Below, piece after piece: positions 16,706-26,032 of a stretch of 64,000 bases of DNA; position 1 is the first letter of the stretch, and every line of letters starts with the position of its first letter. Position numbers and translations under genes: made by a program. Under the pieces are notes generated by a model. That model was not told the origin of the DNA. It searched no databases and was given only the letters and a program-made list of their open reading frames with translations. Origin of the DNA: Halorhabdus sp. CBA1104 (GTDB taxonomy: Archaea > Halobacteriota > Halobacteria > Halobacteriales > Haloarculaceae); the NCBI RefSeq assembly GCF_009690625.1, contig NZ_CP033878.1:1674001-1738000 (forward strand), in the 5' to 3' direction.

Positions 16706-18312
16706 CCCGCGAGCCCAGACAGCAGGCGGCCGCGGCGATACTGGTCGCCCGGACGGAGGTGAGACGGACCTGGCGGCGACTGCGGACCAGCGAGTCCAAC
16801 AAGCTGGTCGCCGGCGTGGCCGTGGGACTGTTCTACAGTCTCATCGGCGGTGTTATGGGGTTCTTCCTGGGTTCGCTCGTGGCCGAGGACGGGCTGGCGA
16901 CGATGACCCAGCCGCGTCTCGGCGCGCTGGCAGTGCTGGTGTTCGGGACCTTTCTCGCCGCCCAACGAACCGTCAAGCGAAGCGGCTCGCTCGACGCCCC
17001 AGGGGCAGTGCTGACCGCGACCTCGCCGGCGGCGGTCGCGGTGGGTGTGATGGGCGCGGAAGCCGTCCGCGGGCTCCTGTTTCTCGGCCTGCCCGCCGCG
17101 GTGACCATCCTCGCGTTCGGTCTCGGCACGGGCGCCCCAGTAGCGGCGGTGGTCCTGGCCGCAGTCGCACTCTGTGTCCTCGCGCTGGTGGTAGCCGTCG
17201 GGTTCGCCGTCGGGATGGCGTTCAGATACGTCTCGATGCGATCGACGTTCGTCACGCGCAACCGCGGCAAGCTGGGCGTCGTCGGGACGTTCCTGGCGTT
17301 CGGGGGCTACATGTTCTTCCTGGAGGGCCACGCCCTCTCTCGGGCGATCGTCGACCCACTGCTCGCGCTGCCGCCCGCCTGGCTCGGCGATCTCGCCCTC
17401 GCCGGGACGCCGAACGTCGCCCCGCAGTCGATCCACCTGCTGGGTGCCCTCGGCGTCCTCGGGTTCGGTGTGCCGGTCGTCGCCGGTGGGGGAGCGAGGC
17501 TGGCGCGGCGAGTCTGGTTCGGCGAGCGTGTCCGGCCCGCGGAGCGAGCGGACACGACGGTGGCGGGAACGGACCTCCTGGGCTGGCTTCCCGAGACACG
17601 CCTATCGAGGGCTACGCGAGCCGTCGCCCGAAAATCCGTCCTGCGCGCCCGGCGGTCGCCGTTTATCGTCCAGTACGGACTGCTGCCGTACTTCGCGCTG
17701 GCGATGCTCGGCGTGCAGTTCGCCATTCAGGACGGGACGATCCCGCCGTGGCTCCCCCACGGGGCCGCGGCCGCCGGTGTCGTCACGACGGGGACGGCCT
17801 TCGCGCTGAATCCGATCGGCGGCGAAGAAGGACTGCTCCCGATTACGCTGACGGCCGGCGTCGACGCGCGGTCGTTTCTCGCCGGGCTCGTCGTCGCCGG
17901 CTGGCTGGTCGGGCTTCCGGCAACCATCGGCGGGACGGTCGTCCTCGGCGCACTGCTGGGGACGCCCCCGCTGACGATCCTTGCCCTGGCGATCGTCGGT
18001 AGCGGGATGGCCCTGGGCGCGCCGGGAATCGCCCTGGCCGCCGGCATCGTCTTCCCGTCGGTCGAAACGCAGTCGATCCCCGGCGCATCGGAGACGGTCG
18101 AGCCGAGTACGTTCGCTGTCGTCCTGTTCGTGATCGTGCTCGGCGTGGCATCGTTACCAGCCCTGATCGGAGTGGGAGGCGGCGCAGGGACGATGGCGCT
18201 CTCCGGGGCCGCCCTCCTCAGTGTCGTCTTGACCTGGCTGTTCGGGTGGCTCGGATTTCGATACGCGGGGAGGCAGTTCGATGGATACGTCCCAGCGGCC
18301 GAACTGCTCTGA
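16702..18312 (+). CDS. ABC exporter permease, multi-pass membrane protein
   Basis: A 536-residue integral membrane protein with about 11-12 hydrophobic segments and little else conserved. The N-terminal QQAAAAILVARTEVRRTWRR is the amphipathic lead-in typical of ABC-2-type permeases, and a matching segment, RAVARKSVLRARRSPFIVQY, occurs near residue 300. This suggests two tandem half-permeases in one chain. It is coupled to the ATPase gene by a 4-base overlap. The transported substrate (antibiotic, lipid or peptide) cannot be inferred. Confidence 0.85.
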   Translation: MTREPRQQAAAAILVARTEVRRTWRRLRTSESNKLVAGVAVGLFYSLIGGVMGFFLGSLVAEDGLATMTQPRLGALAVLVFGTFLAAQRTVKRSGSLDAPGAVLTATSPAAVAVGVMGAEAVRGLLFLGLPAAVTILAFGLGTGAPVAAVVLAAVALCVLALVVAVGFAVGMAFRYVSMRSTFVTRNRGKLGVVGTFLAFGGYMFFLEGHALSRAIVDPLLALPPAWLGDLALAGTPNVAPQSIHLLGALGVLGFGVPVVAGGGARLARRVWFGERVRPAERADTTVAGTDLLGWLPETRLSRATRAVARKSVLRARRSPFIVQYGLLPYFALAMLGVQFAIQDGTIPPWLPHGAAAAGVVTTGTAFALNPIGGEEGLLPITLTAGVDARSFLAGLVVAGWLVGLPATIGGTVVLGALLGTPPLTILALAIVGSGMALGAPGIALAAGIVFPSVETQSIPGASETVEPSTFAVVLFVIVLGVASLPALIGVGGGAGTMALSGAALLSVVLTWLFGWLGFRYAGRQFDGYVPAAELL

Positions 18313-18317
18313 GGCAG

Positions 18318-19613
18318 TCACTCCCGGAGGGAACGCTCGGCTCGATCGATAATCTCCCTGACCGGCCGGCCAGTCTCCTGGGCGACGGACAAGGCATCCT
18401 CGTATTCGGCACTCGCGTCGAGCCACGTTCCCTCGCGGTCGCTGGCGACTTTGACGTCGATGGCGTAGGTGTCGCCAGCGATTTCGATTTCGACCGTGCG
18501 TGTCTCGCGATCGGCGACCCAGCGGTGGCCGGCACCGTGCTCGCGCACGCCGAGTGTTCCGGTCTCTTCGGCGAGTTTTCGCGCCACCCGGTCGGCGTCC
18601 GCGGGCTTTGTGATCACTTTGATGAGGTGGCCCGGCCGGGCTTTCTTCATCGTCGCCGGCAAGATCGAGACATCCCGAGCACCGACCGCTGTGAGCGTCT
18701 CCTGGAGGCTGCCCAGTACTTCCGGCGTCGCGTCGTCGACGTTCGTCTCCAAGACGGTGATCGCCTCGCGACGGAGGTCTCCATCCGTCTCGCCAACGAC
18801 AGCCCGGAGTGCATTAGCCCGATCGCCGGTATCGTGATCGCCCGCGCCGTATCCGGATGTCGTCACGTCCATCGTGGGCAACGACTCGGCGCCCTCGGCG
18901 ATCTCGGCGAGAATGGCCGCCCCGGTCGGCGTCAGGAGTTCCCGCTCGAGTGGCCCGCCCTGGATCGCATAGTCGGCGTCGGCGGCGATCTGGACGACGG
19001 CTGGCGCGGGAACGCTCGCGGTACCGTGGGCCATCTCGACCTCGCCGCTACCGGTCGAGAGCGGCGTGGTGACGGTCCGATCGAGAGCGAGGTCATCGAG
19101 CAACAGCACCGCCCCAACCACATCGGCGATGGCGTCGTCGGCCCCGACTTCGTGGAAGTGCGTCGCGTCGAGATCGGTCCCGTGAACGGCTGCCTCTGCC
19201 TCGCCCAGGCGCTCGAAGATAGCGAGCGCCCGGTTCTGGACAGTATCGGGGAGCTCCATCGCCTCAACGATCGCCACGACTTCCGGATAGGTCCGCGTCG
19301 GGCCGTGCCCTTCCGCACTGTCGCCAGCGTGATCGTGGGCGTGAGCATCGTCGGACTCGTGTGGCTGGTCGTCCTGGCTGTGAGAGTGCTCGTCTCCAGA
19401 CCCGGAAGGGTGGCTGTCGGCGTCGGCCACGTACCGGACATCGACCGTCGTCGCGTCGATCCCGCCGGTCGTCGTCCGGTCGATGGTGTATTCGACATCC
19501 AGGGCTTCCTCGACCGGTGTGAGGACGGCGGGATCGGCCCCGGCATCGAGCAACGCGGCCAGGAGCATGTCGCCGCTTGCCCCCATCGAGCCGTCGAACG
19601 CGAGTGTGTACAT
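18318..19613 (-). CDS. larC: Nickel-pincer cofactor chelatase LarC
   Basis: Pyridinium-3,5-bisthiocarboxylic acid mononucleotide nickel chelatase (DUF111 family), 431 residues. It inserts nickel into the pincer cofactor of lactate racemase and related LarA enzymes, using CTP. The N-terminus AFDGSMGASGDMLLAALLDA is diagnostic. A His/Asp-rich linker (residues about 75-115, with HSHSQDDQPHESDDAHAHDH) precedes TRTYPEVVAIVEAMELPD. Further hallmarks are ATHFHEVGADDAIADVVGA and the C-terminal LETNVDDATPEVLG and MKKARPGHLIKVI. The ATG at 19613 begins the conserved N-terminus. larA, larB and larE are not in this window. Divergent from cdc48. Confidence 0.94.
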   Translation of the reverse strand: MYTLAFDGSMGASGDMLLAALLDAGADPAVLTPVEEALDVEYTIDRTTTGGIDATTVDVRYVADADSHPSGSGDEHSHSQDDQPHESDDAHAHDHAGDSAEGHGPTRTYPEVVAIVEAMELPDTVQNRALAIFERLGEAEAAVHGTDLDATHFHEVGADDAIADVVGAVLLLDDLALDRTVTTPLSTGSGEVEMAHGTASVPAPAVVQIAADADYAIQGGPLERELLTPTGAAILAEIAEGAESLPTMDVTTSGYGAGDHDTGDRANALRAVVGETDGDLRREAITVLETNVDDATPEVLGSLQETLTAVGARDVSILPATMKKARPGHLIKVITKPADADRVARKLAEETGTLGVREHGAGHRWVADRETRTVEIEIAGDTYAIDVKVASDREGTWLDASAEYEDALSVAQETGRPVREIIDRAERSLRE

Positions 19614-19731
19614 ACCCCGAAGACGGCCGTCGGCGAAGAAAAGTCCGCGGGTGTCGGGACTCACGAACCCAACCCCCCGGTAGCAAAAAACATATCTCCC
19701 GGGATGCCCGAGTGTGACACACTCCACGCCT

Positions 19732-21959
19732 ATGAACGAAGTTCAACTTGAGGTCGCGAAGGCCTACCCGAACGACTCGGGCCGGGGAATCGCGCGCCTC
19801 GACCCCGATACCCTGCTTCACCTCAAGCTCTCTCCCGGCGACATCATCGAGATCGAGGGTGCAGAGCAGACCGCCGCGAAGGTCTGGCGGGCCGACCGGC
19901 AGGACTGGAACACCGACACCGTCCGCATCGACGGGTTCACGCGCCAAAACGCCGACGTGGGGATCGGCGAGCGCGTCGAGATCCGCAAAGCTGAAGCCGA
20001 GAAGGCCGACTCGCTCGTGTTGGCCCCGCCCGAGGAGGCAAGCGTCCAGTTTGGCTCCGATGCAGCTGGCATGGTCAAACGCCAGATCCTGAAGCGGCCC
20101 GTCGTCGAGCGCGATATCGTTCCCGTGATGTCCTCGACGAACCACCCCTTCATGCGCTCGCCAGGGCAGGCGATCCCGCTGATCGCCGTCGAGACCGAAC
20201 CCGAGGGCGTCGTCCTCATCACCGAGGACACCGACGTCGAGTTGCGCGAGGAACCCATCTCGGGCTACGAGAAGACCGGCGGGGGCATCACCTACGAGGA
20301 CATCGGCGGCCTGGAAAACGAGATCCAGCGCGTCCGCGAGATGGTCGAGTTGCCGATGAAACACCCCCAGATCTTCAAGAAGCTGGGGATCGAACCGCCC
20401 TCGGGCGTTCTCCTGCATGGGCCGCCCGGGACGGGCAAGACGCTGCTGGCGAAAGCCGTCGCCAACGAGACCTCCGCGAACTTCTTCTCTATTGCCGGCC
20501 CGGAGATCATCTCGAAGTACTACGGCGAGTCCGAACAGCAGTTGCGTGAGATCTTCGAGGACGCCACCGAGGATGCCCCCTCGATCATCTTCATCGACGA
20601 ACTCGACTCGATCGCACCCAAACGCGAAGACGTCACCGGCGAGGTCGAGCGCCGGGTTGTCGCCCAACTGCTGACGATGATGGACGGCCTGGAATCACGG
20701 GGCCAGGTCGTCGTCATCGCCGCGACCAACCGCGTCGATTCGGTCGACCCCGCGTTGCGTCGGCCAGGTCGATTCGACCGCGAAATCGAGATCGGCGTCC
20801 CCGACGAGACCGGCCGCGAGGAGATCCTTCAGATCCACACCCGCGGGATGCCCCTGAGCGACGACGTGAACCTGGGCCGGATGGCCGAGGACACCCACGG
20901 CTTCGTCGGTGCGGACATCGAGTCCCTGACGAAAGAAGCGGCGATGAAGGCCCTGCGGCGGTACCTCCCCGAGATCGACTTAGACGAAGAGGACATCCCG
21001 CCGAGTCTCATCGACCGGATGATCATCAAGCGCGACGACTTCAAAGGTGCGCTCAACGAGGTCTCACCCTCGGCGATGCGGGAAGTCCTCGTCGAGTTGC
21101 CGAAGGTCTCCTGGGACCACGTTGGCGGCCTGGAGACGGCCAAAAACGAGGTCCAAGAGTCCGTCGAGTGGCCCATGTCAAGTCCGGAGAAGTTCACGCG
21201 CATGGGCGTCTCCCCACCCAGCGGCGTCCTGCTGTACGGGCCACCCGGACGGGCAAGACCCTGATGGCCAAGGCCGTCGCCAACGAGACTGACGCCAACT
21301 TCATCAGCGTTCGGGGCCCCCAATTGCTCAGCAAGTGGGTCGGCGAGAGCGAGAAAGCCATCCGCCAGACGTTCCGGAAGGCAAAGCAGGTCGCCCCGAC
21401 GGTCGTGTTCTTCGACGAACTCGACTCTCTGGCCCCTGGTCGTGGCGGGCAGGGCTCGGGTTCGAACGTCTCCGAACGCGTCGTCAACCAGTTGCTGACC
21501 GAGATGGACGGTCTCGAAGACATGGAAGAAGTCATGGTCATTGGCGCGACCAACCGTCCGGACATGATCGACCCCGCCCTCATTCGCTCGGGCCGGTTCG
21601 ATCGGCTGGTGTACATCGGCGAGCCAGACGTCGAGGGTCGCGAGGAAATCCTCAAGATCCACACTGACGACTCGCCGCTCTCACCGGACGTCTCCCTGCG
21701 CGAACTCGCCGAGATCACCGAGGGATACGTCGGCAGCGACCTCGAATCGATCGGCCGCGAGGCCGCGATCCACGCCCTCCGAGAGAACGAAGACGCCGAG
21801 GAGATCGGCATGAGTCACTTCCGGGCTGCCCTCGAAGACGTCCGCCCGACCGTCGACGACGACATTCGAGAGTACTTCCAGCAGATGGAAGAAGAGTTCA
21901 AAGGCGGCGGTCCCGAGCCCGAGCGTCGCCGTGGCACCGACCGGATCGGCTTCCAGTAG
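19732..21959 (+). pseudogene. cdc48: Cdc48/VCP-like AAA ATPase with a frameshift in the D2 P-loop
   Basis: An archaeal Cdc48 unfoldase, about 742 residues when corrected. The N domain ([20 protein letters not shown]) carries the double-psi barrel. D1 has Walker [14 protein letters not shown], Walker [16 protein letters not shown] and the [11 protein letters not shown] arginine finger. D2 has Walker [15 protein letters not shown] and RSGRFDR. In D2 Walker A the bases read CCCGGACGGGCAAG (21244-21257); one additional G after CCCGG would give GPPGTGKT and a single open frame. As read, translation ends at 21264, shortly after the break. The deletion falls in a short G run in a very conserved gene, so sequencing error is the leading explanation. 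Divergent from larC by 118 bases. Confidence 0.85.
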
Positions 21960-22122
21960 ACCCGACCGTTTTCGAGTGCAGATAGGATCGCTTCGTTCGT
22001 CTCCTACCCCAGAAGGCGCGACGAAGGCCGCCCTCGTCGAGTGACACTCCGCTCGAGTGGAAACGCGGCGCTCACCACGTGCACAAAAGCATGGCCCACG
22101 CGGGTAAAGCGAGTGGGGGCTC

Positions 22123-22178
22123 GGGAGAGGTCACTCTCCCAGTGATCAAAAGGCTCGACCCCACTCTGTGCGGTCGAG
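22123..22178. terminator. Stem-loops between convergent cdc48 and CBS genes
   Basis: Two perfect hairpins lie in the 234-base gap between convergent genes. GGGAGAG (22123-22129) pairs with CTCTCCC (22134-22140) across a 4-base loop. CTCGACC (22154-22160) pairs with GGTCGAG (22172-22178) across 11 bases. They sit 16 bases and more from the CBS gene stop. A role as a transcription or processing boundary for both genes is inferred. No tRNA or other RNA gene was recognised in this gap. Confidence 0.4.
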
Positions 22179-22193
22179 TCCGAGGCGAGAGCC

Positions 22194-23339
22194 TTACAGC
22201 TCGCCGAGCTTCCGGAGTAGCTGGCCGCGGTACTCTTCGTCGCTCTCGACGCCTTTGCGTTCGAGGACGTTGCGCTGGAGTTTATCGAGGGCGACGTTAA
22301 AGCCCGTCTTGGCGCCGTAGCCTTCGCCGGTGCCGGCAACCTGGCCTTTGTTCGTCCGGAGGCGAATCTGACAGCTGATCAGCGGGGTACCCCGGAGTTT
22401 CTCCTTGTGCTCTTGGAAGCGAACGTGGGCGTGCTGGACCTGCATCGCCTGGTATTTGTCGGCGACCTCTTCGATACCGACGCGGATGTCTTGCCGGGAG
22501 ATCGTATCAAGCAGCTTGATGTTCGTGATCTGGACGTCCATGTGCTCTTGCTCGGTGAAGGTCAGCGCGCGGAGGACGTCGGTCTTGGTGACGATCCCAG
22601 CGACCAGGGAGTCGTCGCGCTCGGGCGTGACCACGAGGCCAGCGTAGTCGTTTTCGAGCATGCGCCGAACAGCCGATTCGACGCTCTCATCGACGGTCGT
22701 GGTCGCGACGGGACTGGACATGACATCGTAGATCGGGAGATCGAGAATGCGGTCGACGTCGCCGGCACGCTCGCCGGTCGTCGCCTTATCCATATCTCGG
22801 ACGACCACGTCGACGATGTCGTGGCGAGTCACCATGCCCGTCAAGCTGCCGTCATCGTCGTCAAGAACCGGGAGCCTAGAGATACCGTGTTCCCGCAGAT
22901 GGTTGATCGCCTGGCCGATCTGCGTGTCCTCGGTGGCCGTGACCACATCAGTCGTGTAGATGTCCTCGACGGTGAGTGCGTCGAGGTTGTCGAGGACGGC
23001 CCGGAGGATATCGTCATCAGTGATGACGCCCCAGAGCTTGTTCGCCTCGAAAACGGGCGCGATCTTGGTCCCGCTCTCGACGAGGACACGAGCCGTCTCT
23101 CTGACGTCGGCCGTTCGCTCGACTTTCGGTGCGTGTTGCATCAGCGCCGTCGCCTTCGCACGGTCCTCGACGTGAGATTGGACCAGTTGCTTCTGCGTGA
23201 TGACGCCGGCGTAGCCCTCGTCATCGAGAACGATTACCCCCTTGGGGTTCTTGCGTTCGAAGATCGATCGGATCTTACCCAGTCGTTCGTCCGCGTCAAC
23301 CTCGATGTAATCGCGGGTAGCGATATCAGCAATATCCAT
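22194..23339 (-). CDS. Four-CBS-domain protein fused to a ribosome hibernation factor-like domain
   Basis: A 381-residue protein. Four CBS motifs fill residues about 5-265: NPKGVIVLDDEGYAGVIT, KIAPVFEANKLWGVITDDD, HGISRLPVLDDDDGSLTGMV and YAGLVVTPERDDSLVAGIV. CBS pairs bind adenine nucleotides. Residues about 275-381 (HAHVRFQEHKEKLRG, ISCQIRLRTNKGQVAGTG and FNVALDKLQRNVLERKG) resemble the HPF/RaiA/S30EA ribosome-inactivating fold. The combination suggests an energy-sensing ribosome-binding protein, but this is inference. The start at 23339 (MDIADIATRDYIEV) is preferred over an in-frame upstream start near 23432. Monocistronic. Confidence 0.82.
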   Translation of the reverse strand: MDIADIATRDYIEVDADERLGKIRSIFERKNPKGVIVLDDEGYAGVITQKQLVQSHVEDRAKATALMQHAPKVERTADVRETARVLVESGTKIAPVFEANKLWGVITDDDILRAVLDNLDALTVEDIYTTDVVTATEDTQIGQAINHLREHGISRLPVLDDDDGSLTGMVTRHDIVDVVVRDMDKATTGERAGDVDRILDLPIYDVMSSPVATTTVDESVESAVRRMLENDYAGLVVTPERDDSLVAGIVTKTDVLRALTFTEQEHMDVQITNIKLLDTISRQDIRVGIEEVADKYQAMQVQHAHVRFQEHKEKLRGTPLISCQIRLRTNKGQVAGTGEGYGAKTGFNVALDKLQRNVLERKGVESDEEYRGQLLRKLGEL

Positions 23340-23467
23340 CGTCACGTTTGCACTTGGATGGCAAGGATTATCAAACTTGGTTCGACTGCGGAGGCTCACA
23401 CCAGTCGAGCGACTGGCGTATCTCCGAAACAACGACCGGCAAGACGGCGTGGTTGCTAGAGGCCAGC

Positions 23468-23920
23468 TTACAGACGACGGAGAACTCGAAGGAGGGCAGC
23501 GGTCGCCGCCGGAAGGGCGCCGGAAACAGCGGGGCTGAATCGCTCGCCGAACTCGGTCGTCGCTGGCTGGATGCCGAAAAGACGGACCGACGCGGGCGCG
23601 TCCCCGATCCTGTCGGCGATATCGAGAAACGCTTCCGGGTCGGCGTCATGCGTCGCGCCGTTTTCACCGAGCGTCGTGGTCTCGTCAGGATCGAAGACGA
23701 TATACTCGCCGGGATCACCACCGAAGCGGACGGCGTCGACGATCACGACAGCCTCGTAGTCCGTGAGGACGTGCACCAGTTCGAATCCGGCGTCACCGAG
23801 ATCGAGCAGGTCCGTCGACGGGAGGTCCTGCGCGGCCAATCTGTCGATCAACGCGGGACCGACGCCGTCGTCACGACGGTAGGGGTTGCCCAGTCCGACG
23901 ACCGCGCGCTCACTCGCCAT
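23468..23920 (-). CDS. [NiFe]-hydrogenase maturation protease
   Basis: A 150-residue endopeptidase of the HycI/HupD/FrxA family. It removes the C-terminal peptide of the hydrogenase large subunit after nickel insertion. The N-terminal VVGLGNPYRRDDGVGPALID holds the family motif, with the nickel-sensing acidic residue in the DDGVG turn. AVVIVDAVRFGGDPGEY near residue 60 holds the second metal-ligand Asp, and LFGIQPATTEFGERFSP near 115 matches the later conserved block. It starts inside the end of the large-subunit gene (11-base overlap), so it belongs to the hydrogenase operon. An upstream ATG at 23941 is possible. Confidence 0.92.
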   Translation of the reverse strand: MASERAVVGLGNPYRRDDGVGPALIDRLAAQDLPSTDLLDLGDAGFELVHVLTDYEAVVIVDAVRFGGDPGEYIVFDPDETTTLGENGATHDADPEAFLDIADRIGDAPASVRLFGIQPATTEFGERFSPAVSGALPAATAALLRVLRRL

Positions 23921-25232
23921 CGCTCCCGACGAATTCGACATCCAGATAGTGGGTCGAACAGGAGATACAAGGGTCGTAGGCCCGGACCAGCATTTCTAGG
24001 GTGTGCTCGATCTGGGTGTCAGGCTGGTCGATGATCGCCGGGACCAGTTCCTCCATGTCCTGCTGGATGTTGGCGTGATTCTGGTTGGTGGGGATCACGC
24101 AGTTGCCCTCGACGGCTGTGCCCTCCTCGTCGAGGGTGTAGTCATGGAAGAGGATGCCACGCGGCGCTTCGATCGCACCGACACCTTGCCCCGCCGTCAC
24201 GTCGACGTCGGGTTTGTGGTAATCGGATTGCTCGTCGAGCCCGGATTCGAGTAACGAGTCGATCAACTCGATCGAATGCTCGATGAGATGGGCTGTCTCG
24301 ACGAGCTGGGCCACGTTGTTCAGATAAGGGTTGTGACAGACTGACTCGAGACCGAACGCCTCGGCGATGTCTTTGGCCTTCGGAGAGAGCTGGTCGTAGT
24401 TGTTGTTGAACCGAGCCAGCGCCCCGACCATGTACGACTCACGATTGTGCTTGGTGAACTTCGCCGTCGACTGTTCGACGACGTGTTCGTTGACGATATC
24501 CCTGTATTCGGCGAGGTCGAGTTCGCCCGTGTCCGAAGAATACGGCACGCCATCGTAAAGGGCGTACTCGTCGGAATCAGCCAGCGAGATGTATTCCGTC
24601 TCGCGAGTGAAATCGGGGAATTCGTCCGCGAGCGACAGGACGAGATCTACGACCGTCTCGACGTCGCTCCAGGACCCTTCCAACGAGGTCCGGCGGTCCT
24701 GGAGTTCAGCCTCGCTGGGAATCTGCGAGAAGCCGCCGGGGATCGTTCGCTGGGCGTGCGTCGACCGCCCGGCGACGGTCTCGATCAACTCGTTGCCGAG
24801 TTTGTGCAGCCGGACGACCGTCTTGACTTCCTCCTCGTGGGTCTGGGCCATCGGCACGACGGATTTCTGGCCGACGAGGTCAGGCAAGGCGAGATAGCCC
24901 AGGTGTAGGACGTGGCTCTGGAGCGTCTCCCCGGCCAGTGCGAGTTTCCGGAGCATGACGTCTTGCTCGGACAGTTCCACGTCCATAGCGTCCTCGACGG
25001 CTTTCAGTCCGGCCATCGTGTGCGTGACCGAACAGATGCCACAGATCCGGGAGACGATATGGTGAATCTCGTCCCAGCTCCGGCCAACGACCATCGACTC
25101 GAAAAACCGAGGCGATTCGACCACTTGCCATTCGCACTCTTCGAGCTGGCCGTCAACAGCGTTGACGACGAGTTCACCGTGCCCTTCGACGCGCGTGAGG
25201 AGGTCACCCTCGATGTTGATGTTTTCACTCAT
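23910..25232 (-). CDS. hydA: [NiFe]-hydrogenase large (alpha) subunit, group 3b type
   Basis: Catalytic nickel-iron subunit, 440 residues. The N-terminal ligand motif RICGICSVTH has C64 and C67. The C-terminal motif DPCISCSTH has C422 and C425, followed by a 12-residue tail, YLDVEFVGSDGE, expected to be removed by the adjacent protease after His428. All four active-site cysteines are present, so the subunit should be functional. Gene order B-G-D-A with the FAD and iron-sulfur partners upstream matches cytoplasmic NADP-linked sulfhydrogenases of Thermococcales (group 3b). Its ATG overlaps the delta-subunit stop by 4 bases. Confidence 0.95.
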   Translation of the reverse strand: MSENINIEGDLLTRVEGHGELVVNAVDGQLEECEWQVVESPRFFESMVVGRSWDEIHHIVSRICGICSVTHTMAGLKAVEDAMDVELSEQDVMLRKLALAGETLQSHVLHLGYLALPDLVGQKSVVPMAQTHEEEVKTVVRLHKLGNELIETVAGRSTHAQRTIPGGFSQIPSEAELQDRRTSLEGSWSDVETVVDLVLSLADEFPDFTRETEYISLADSDEYALYDGVPYSSDTGELDLAEYRDIVNEHVVEQSTAKFTKHNRESYMVGALARFNNNYDQLSPKAKDIAEAFGLESVCHNPYLNNVAQLVETAHLIEHSIELIDSLLESGLDEQSDYHKPDVDVTAGQGVGAIEAPRGILFHDYTLDEEGTAVEGNCVIPTNQNHANIQQDMEELVPAIIDQPDTQIEHTLEMLVRAYDPCISCSTHYLDVEFVGSDGE

Positions 25233-26032
25233 TGTTCTATCCCCTGCGCTTTGGCCTGGGGCCCGTGTTCACGCTGCCAGCTCCAGTAGAGCGTGAACTC
25301 GTTGACCAGTTCGTCGGTGGTCACTCCGTACTCCTGAAGCACCTCGCTGTAGGCGTTTTCGGCTGGATTGTCGACCATCCCTCGACAGCCCCAACAGCGG
25401 GTGCCCTGGGAGACGCAGGTCGCATCGCAGCCGCCGCCACGCGTGATCGGGCCGAGACAGATTTCACCCCGGTCGAACGCGCAAGTGTTCTCCGCGAGTT
25501 TGCAGTCGACGCAGACGGGGTGGTTCGCCAACGACGGATCGCCACCCTGCAGGATGGCGGTGAGCGTCTGGATGAACTCCTCGCTGTCGATTGGACAGCC
25601 AGGGATCTCGTATTCGACGTCGACGAACGCCTTGGCGGGCTGGGCTTGCTCGAAGGAGTCGAACAATTCGGCGTCCGGGTCGTCGAACATCGCCGCGTCC
25701 GCGCCGTAGGCCCGCTCTTTGACCGTCTGGAAGTCCTGTTCGTTCCGAATCGAGTTGATGCCGCCAAACGCCGAACAGGATCCGATCGAAATGACGATGT
25801 TGGCGTTCGAGCGCACTGCTTCGAGCCGTTCGACGTCGTGGGGTGTCGTGATCGAGCCCTCGACGAACGCGATGTCGTAGTCCTCGCTGTGTTCGGACAT
25901 CGCCTCCCGGAAGCTGACCACCTCGACGACCTCGACGAGGTCGAGCAGGCGCTCCTCGAGGTTGACAATTTCGAGTTGATCGCCCTCGCACCCGGCGAAG
26001 TCGAAAAAGGCGGCCGTTGGTTTCTCACTCAT
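25229..26032 (-). CDS. hydD: [NiFe]-hydrogenase small (delta) subunit
   Basis: Iron-sulfur electron-transfer subunit of 267 residues, lacking a Tat signal and so cytoplasmic. The proximal cluster ligands lie in AGCEGDQLEI (residue 15), GSCSAFGG (near 93) and IPGCPID (near 145). Additional clusters are indicated by CVDCKLAENTC, EICLGPITRGGGC and RCWGCRG. This three-cluster pattern matches the small subunits of group 3 hydrogenases. It is translationally coupled on both sides: the gamma-subunit stop overlaps its ATG (26029-26032), and its stop overlaps the hydA ATG. Confidence 0.95.
   Translation of the reverse strand: MSEKPTAAFFDFAGCEGDQLEIVNLEERLLDLVEVVEVVSFREAMSEHSEDYDIAFVEGSITTPHDVERLEAVRSNANIVISIGSCSAFGGINSIRNEQDFQTVKERAYGADAAMFDDPDAELFDSFEQAQPAKAFVDVEYEIPGCPIDSEEFIQTLTAILQGGDPSLANHPVCVDCKLAENTCAFDRGEICLGPITRGGGCDATCVSQGTRCWGCRGMVDNPAENAYSEVLQEYGVTTDELVNEFTLYWSWQREHGPQAKAQGIEQ

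Noticed and set aside
16702-18312. Reading the long membrane protein as a transporter unrelated to the ATPase
   Set aside because: The 4-base overlap with the ATPase gene and the ABC-2-like amphipathic segments favour one exporter.
21960-22193. Possible tRNA or small RNA in the gap after cdc48
   Set aside because: The stem-loops do not form a cloverleaf and no T-loop sequence (GGTTCRANYCC) is present.
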